Positions 62,908 to 64,000 of a DNA stretch of 64,000 nucleotides are shown here, one piece after another; within the stretch, counting starts at the first letter, position 1; each line of letters starts with the position of its first letter. The position numbers and the translations under genes are program-made. Below the pieces are notes generated by a model. The model did no database searches. It saw nothing but the letters and a program-made list of their open reading frames with translations, and was not told the DNA's origin. The DNA lies in NCBI GenBank assembly GCA_016707115.1, contig JADJIH010000001.1, positions 682,001 to 746,000 of the forward strand, read 5' to 3'. Source of the stretch: Ignavibacteriales bacterium. Its GTDB lineage: Bacteria > Bacteroidota > Ignavibacteria > Ignavibacteriales > Ignavibacteriaceae.

Positions 62908-64000
62908 ATGAAAAACAAATTAGAGATTCCGTCTTGTAAAAATTTTACCGGTTATAAACCTTGCTATCCAGACCATAATTGCTGGAAGGATGGATGCAAA
63001 GAAAACAGACCGATAGGTAAAAAAATATTGATAATTAATTTTGATGCAATGGGTGATGTCTTGATGACAACAGCACAGCTCCCTTCAATCAAAGTAAAGT
63101 TCCCTGATTCGAAAATATTTTGGGTAACACTTAAAATCGCTGCACCGCTGCTTTACCATAATCCACATATCGATAAAGTATTCATTTACGATGCAGAATC
63201 AATTTCAATTTTAAATGAAATTGAATTTGATATTGTTATGAATGTTGATAAATCTCAACGATCATGCGCTCTTTTGAATTCTGTTAAAGCAAAGAAAAAG
63301 TTAGGATTTGGTCTCGACAAAAACGGGGTTATTATTCCTGTTAATGAAGGTGCTTATTATAATTACAATCTTGGTATGGATGATCACTTAAAATTCAAAG
63401 TTAATCAACGAACAGGGCAGGATTATCTGGCAGAAACTTTTGAGCTTGATTATAAACGTGATGATTATATTTTCAATTTCACAAATGAGGAATTGCGGTT
63501 TATTGAAGAATATAAAAGAGATGTTCGGTTAAGAGATACCGACAAGATTATTGGATTTAATACAGGCTGCTCAAACTTATATCCTAATAAAAAAATGTCT
63601 GTTGGTCAGCATATTTTTCTTATCAATAAACTATTAGCCAAAAGAAAATATCGAGTAATGCTTCTTGGAGGTCCGGAAGATACAGAAAGAAATAAAGAAA
63701 TTGCAGATTACTTTAGAGGCAGAGTTATAAACACACCAACTACTGATGGTGTTAGAAAGGGTGCTTGCTATGAGTCTATTCCTCAAGTTGTGGTAACAGG
63801 TGATTCGTTCGGAATGCATTTAGCGATTGCTCTTAAGAAATATGTTATAGCCTGGTTTGGATTAAGCTGTTGGACAGAAATTGATCTTTACGACCGAGGA
63901 GTAAAAATATTTCAGGAAAATCTTGAATGTTCCCCTTGCTGGAAAAAGAAATGTCCGTTTGATCTAGAATGTATAAAGAATCTTGATTTGAATAGGATTA
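62908..64000 (+). CDS. GT9 family glycosyltransferase with N-terminal cysteine cluster, 3' end outside window
   Basis: The ATG at 62908 opens a frame with no stop up to base 64000. The N-terminus has four cysteines at positions 10, 19, 25 and 30 (SCKNF, KPCY, HNCW, DGCK), then KILIINFDAMGDVLMTT as a GT9 beginning, TPTTDGVRKGACYESIPQ, VVVTGDSFGMHLAIALKKYVIAWFG as the sugar site and a second cluster CSPCWKKKCPFDLEC with the same C-x2-C-x4-C-x5-C spacing as the first GT9 gene. At least 364 residues are visible. The N-terminal cluster may bind a metal or a cluster. It follows the second GT9 gene by 9 bases. Confidence 0.85.
   Translation, partial: MKNKLEIPSCKNFTGYKPCYPDHNCWKDGCKENRPIGKKILIINFDAMGDVLMTTAQLPSIKVKFPDSKIFWVTLKIAAPLLYHNPHIDKVFIYDAESISILNEIEFDIVMNVDKSQRSCALLNSVKAKKKLGFGLDKNGVIIPVNEGAYYNYNLGMDDHLKFKVNQRTGQDYLAETFELDYKRDDYIFNFTNEELRFIEEYKRDVRLRDTDKIIGFNTGCSNLYPNKKMSVGQHIFLINKLLAKRKYRVMLLGGPEDTERNKEIADYFRGRVINTPTTDGVRKGACYESIPQVVVTGDSFGMHLAIALKKYVIAWFGLSCWTEIDLYDRGVKIFQENLECSPCWKKKCPFDLECIKNLDLNRI

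Noticed and set aside
1..64000. tRNA, rRNA, CRISPR arrays, insertion sequences
   Set aside because: Intergenic gaps were read on both strands; none shows cloverleaf sequence, regularly spaced repeats or a transposase frame.

Overview
The window is a visibly AT-rich, gene-dense bacterial chromosome segment. It encodes a diderm (outer membrane) bacterium, probably of the Ignavibacteria/Chlorobi/Bacteroidetes assemblage. The evidence is a large secreted subtilase with a C-terminal domain of the type IX secretion (Por) kind, a FadL/OmpP1 porin, many Spb2-type lipoproteins, an ExbB-ExbD-ExbD energiser, MlaD, three GT9 (heptosyltransferase-type) glycosyltransferases and a DUF3108 protein. This placement is inference; there is no rRNA in the window. 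I found no tRNA, rRNA, CRISPR array, insertion sequence or prophage gene.

Layout. 1-5.9 kb: the 3' end of a sigma-54 activator gene, convergent with a minus-strand envelope operon (lipoprotein, outer-membrane barrel fused to a transglutaminase-like domain, FecR-like exported protein), then another lipoprotein. 5.9-10.4 kb: ABC-F ATPase, exported SMP-30-like protein, divergent exported MetX-like alpha/beta hydrolase, CoA-binding protein. 10.5-18 kb: a plus-strand overlapping cluster purF, T9SS subtilase, pgsA, ftsY and a small tail-anchored protein. 18-40.3 kb: a long minus-strand run of mostly housekeeping genes (CLC transporter, hbd, thiolase, holB, DUF2795, M23 peptidase, hprK, hpf, xer, ybeY, gamma-carbonic anhydrase, DUF3108, S41 protease, lysS, dacB, rluB, scpB, scpA, trpS, HNH, acpS, ggt, mlaD). 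40.5-43.7 kb: ssb and, divergent from it, a compact three-gene operon of pilin-like proteins preceded by a sigma-54-like promoter and a perfect 19-bp palindrome. 43.7-57.8 kb: minus-strand SPOR lipoprotein, SGNH lipoprotein, FadL porin, biotin-dependent carboxylase subunits, mutS2, cvpA, yqeY, exbB-exbD-exbD, SDR, EEP nuclease, kup. 58-64 kb: plus-strand polA followed by three GT9 genes, the last running off the end.

Three genes (lipoprotein near 4.3 kb, SGNH lipoprotein near 44.8 kb, biotin carboxylase near 48.5 kb) are each split by a single-base shift next to a short homopolymer, and a fourth (HNH gene near 37.0 kb) has lost its ATG in the same manner. The simplest reading is sequencing or assembly indels rather than real gene decay, because the protein on both sides of each break is intact.

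The most interesting parts are the three-gene pilin-like module at 41.3-43.7 kb with its sigma-54-like promoter, the barrel-transglutaminase/FecR/lipoprotein operon at 1.0-4.6 kb, and an intrinsic terminator whose U-tract directly abuts the holB start codon.
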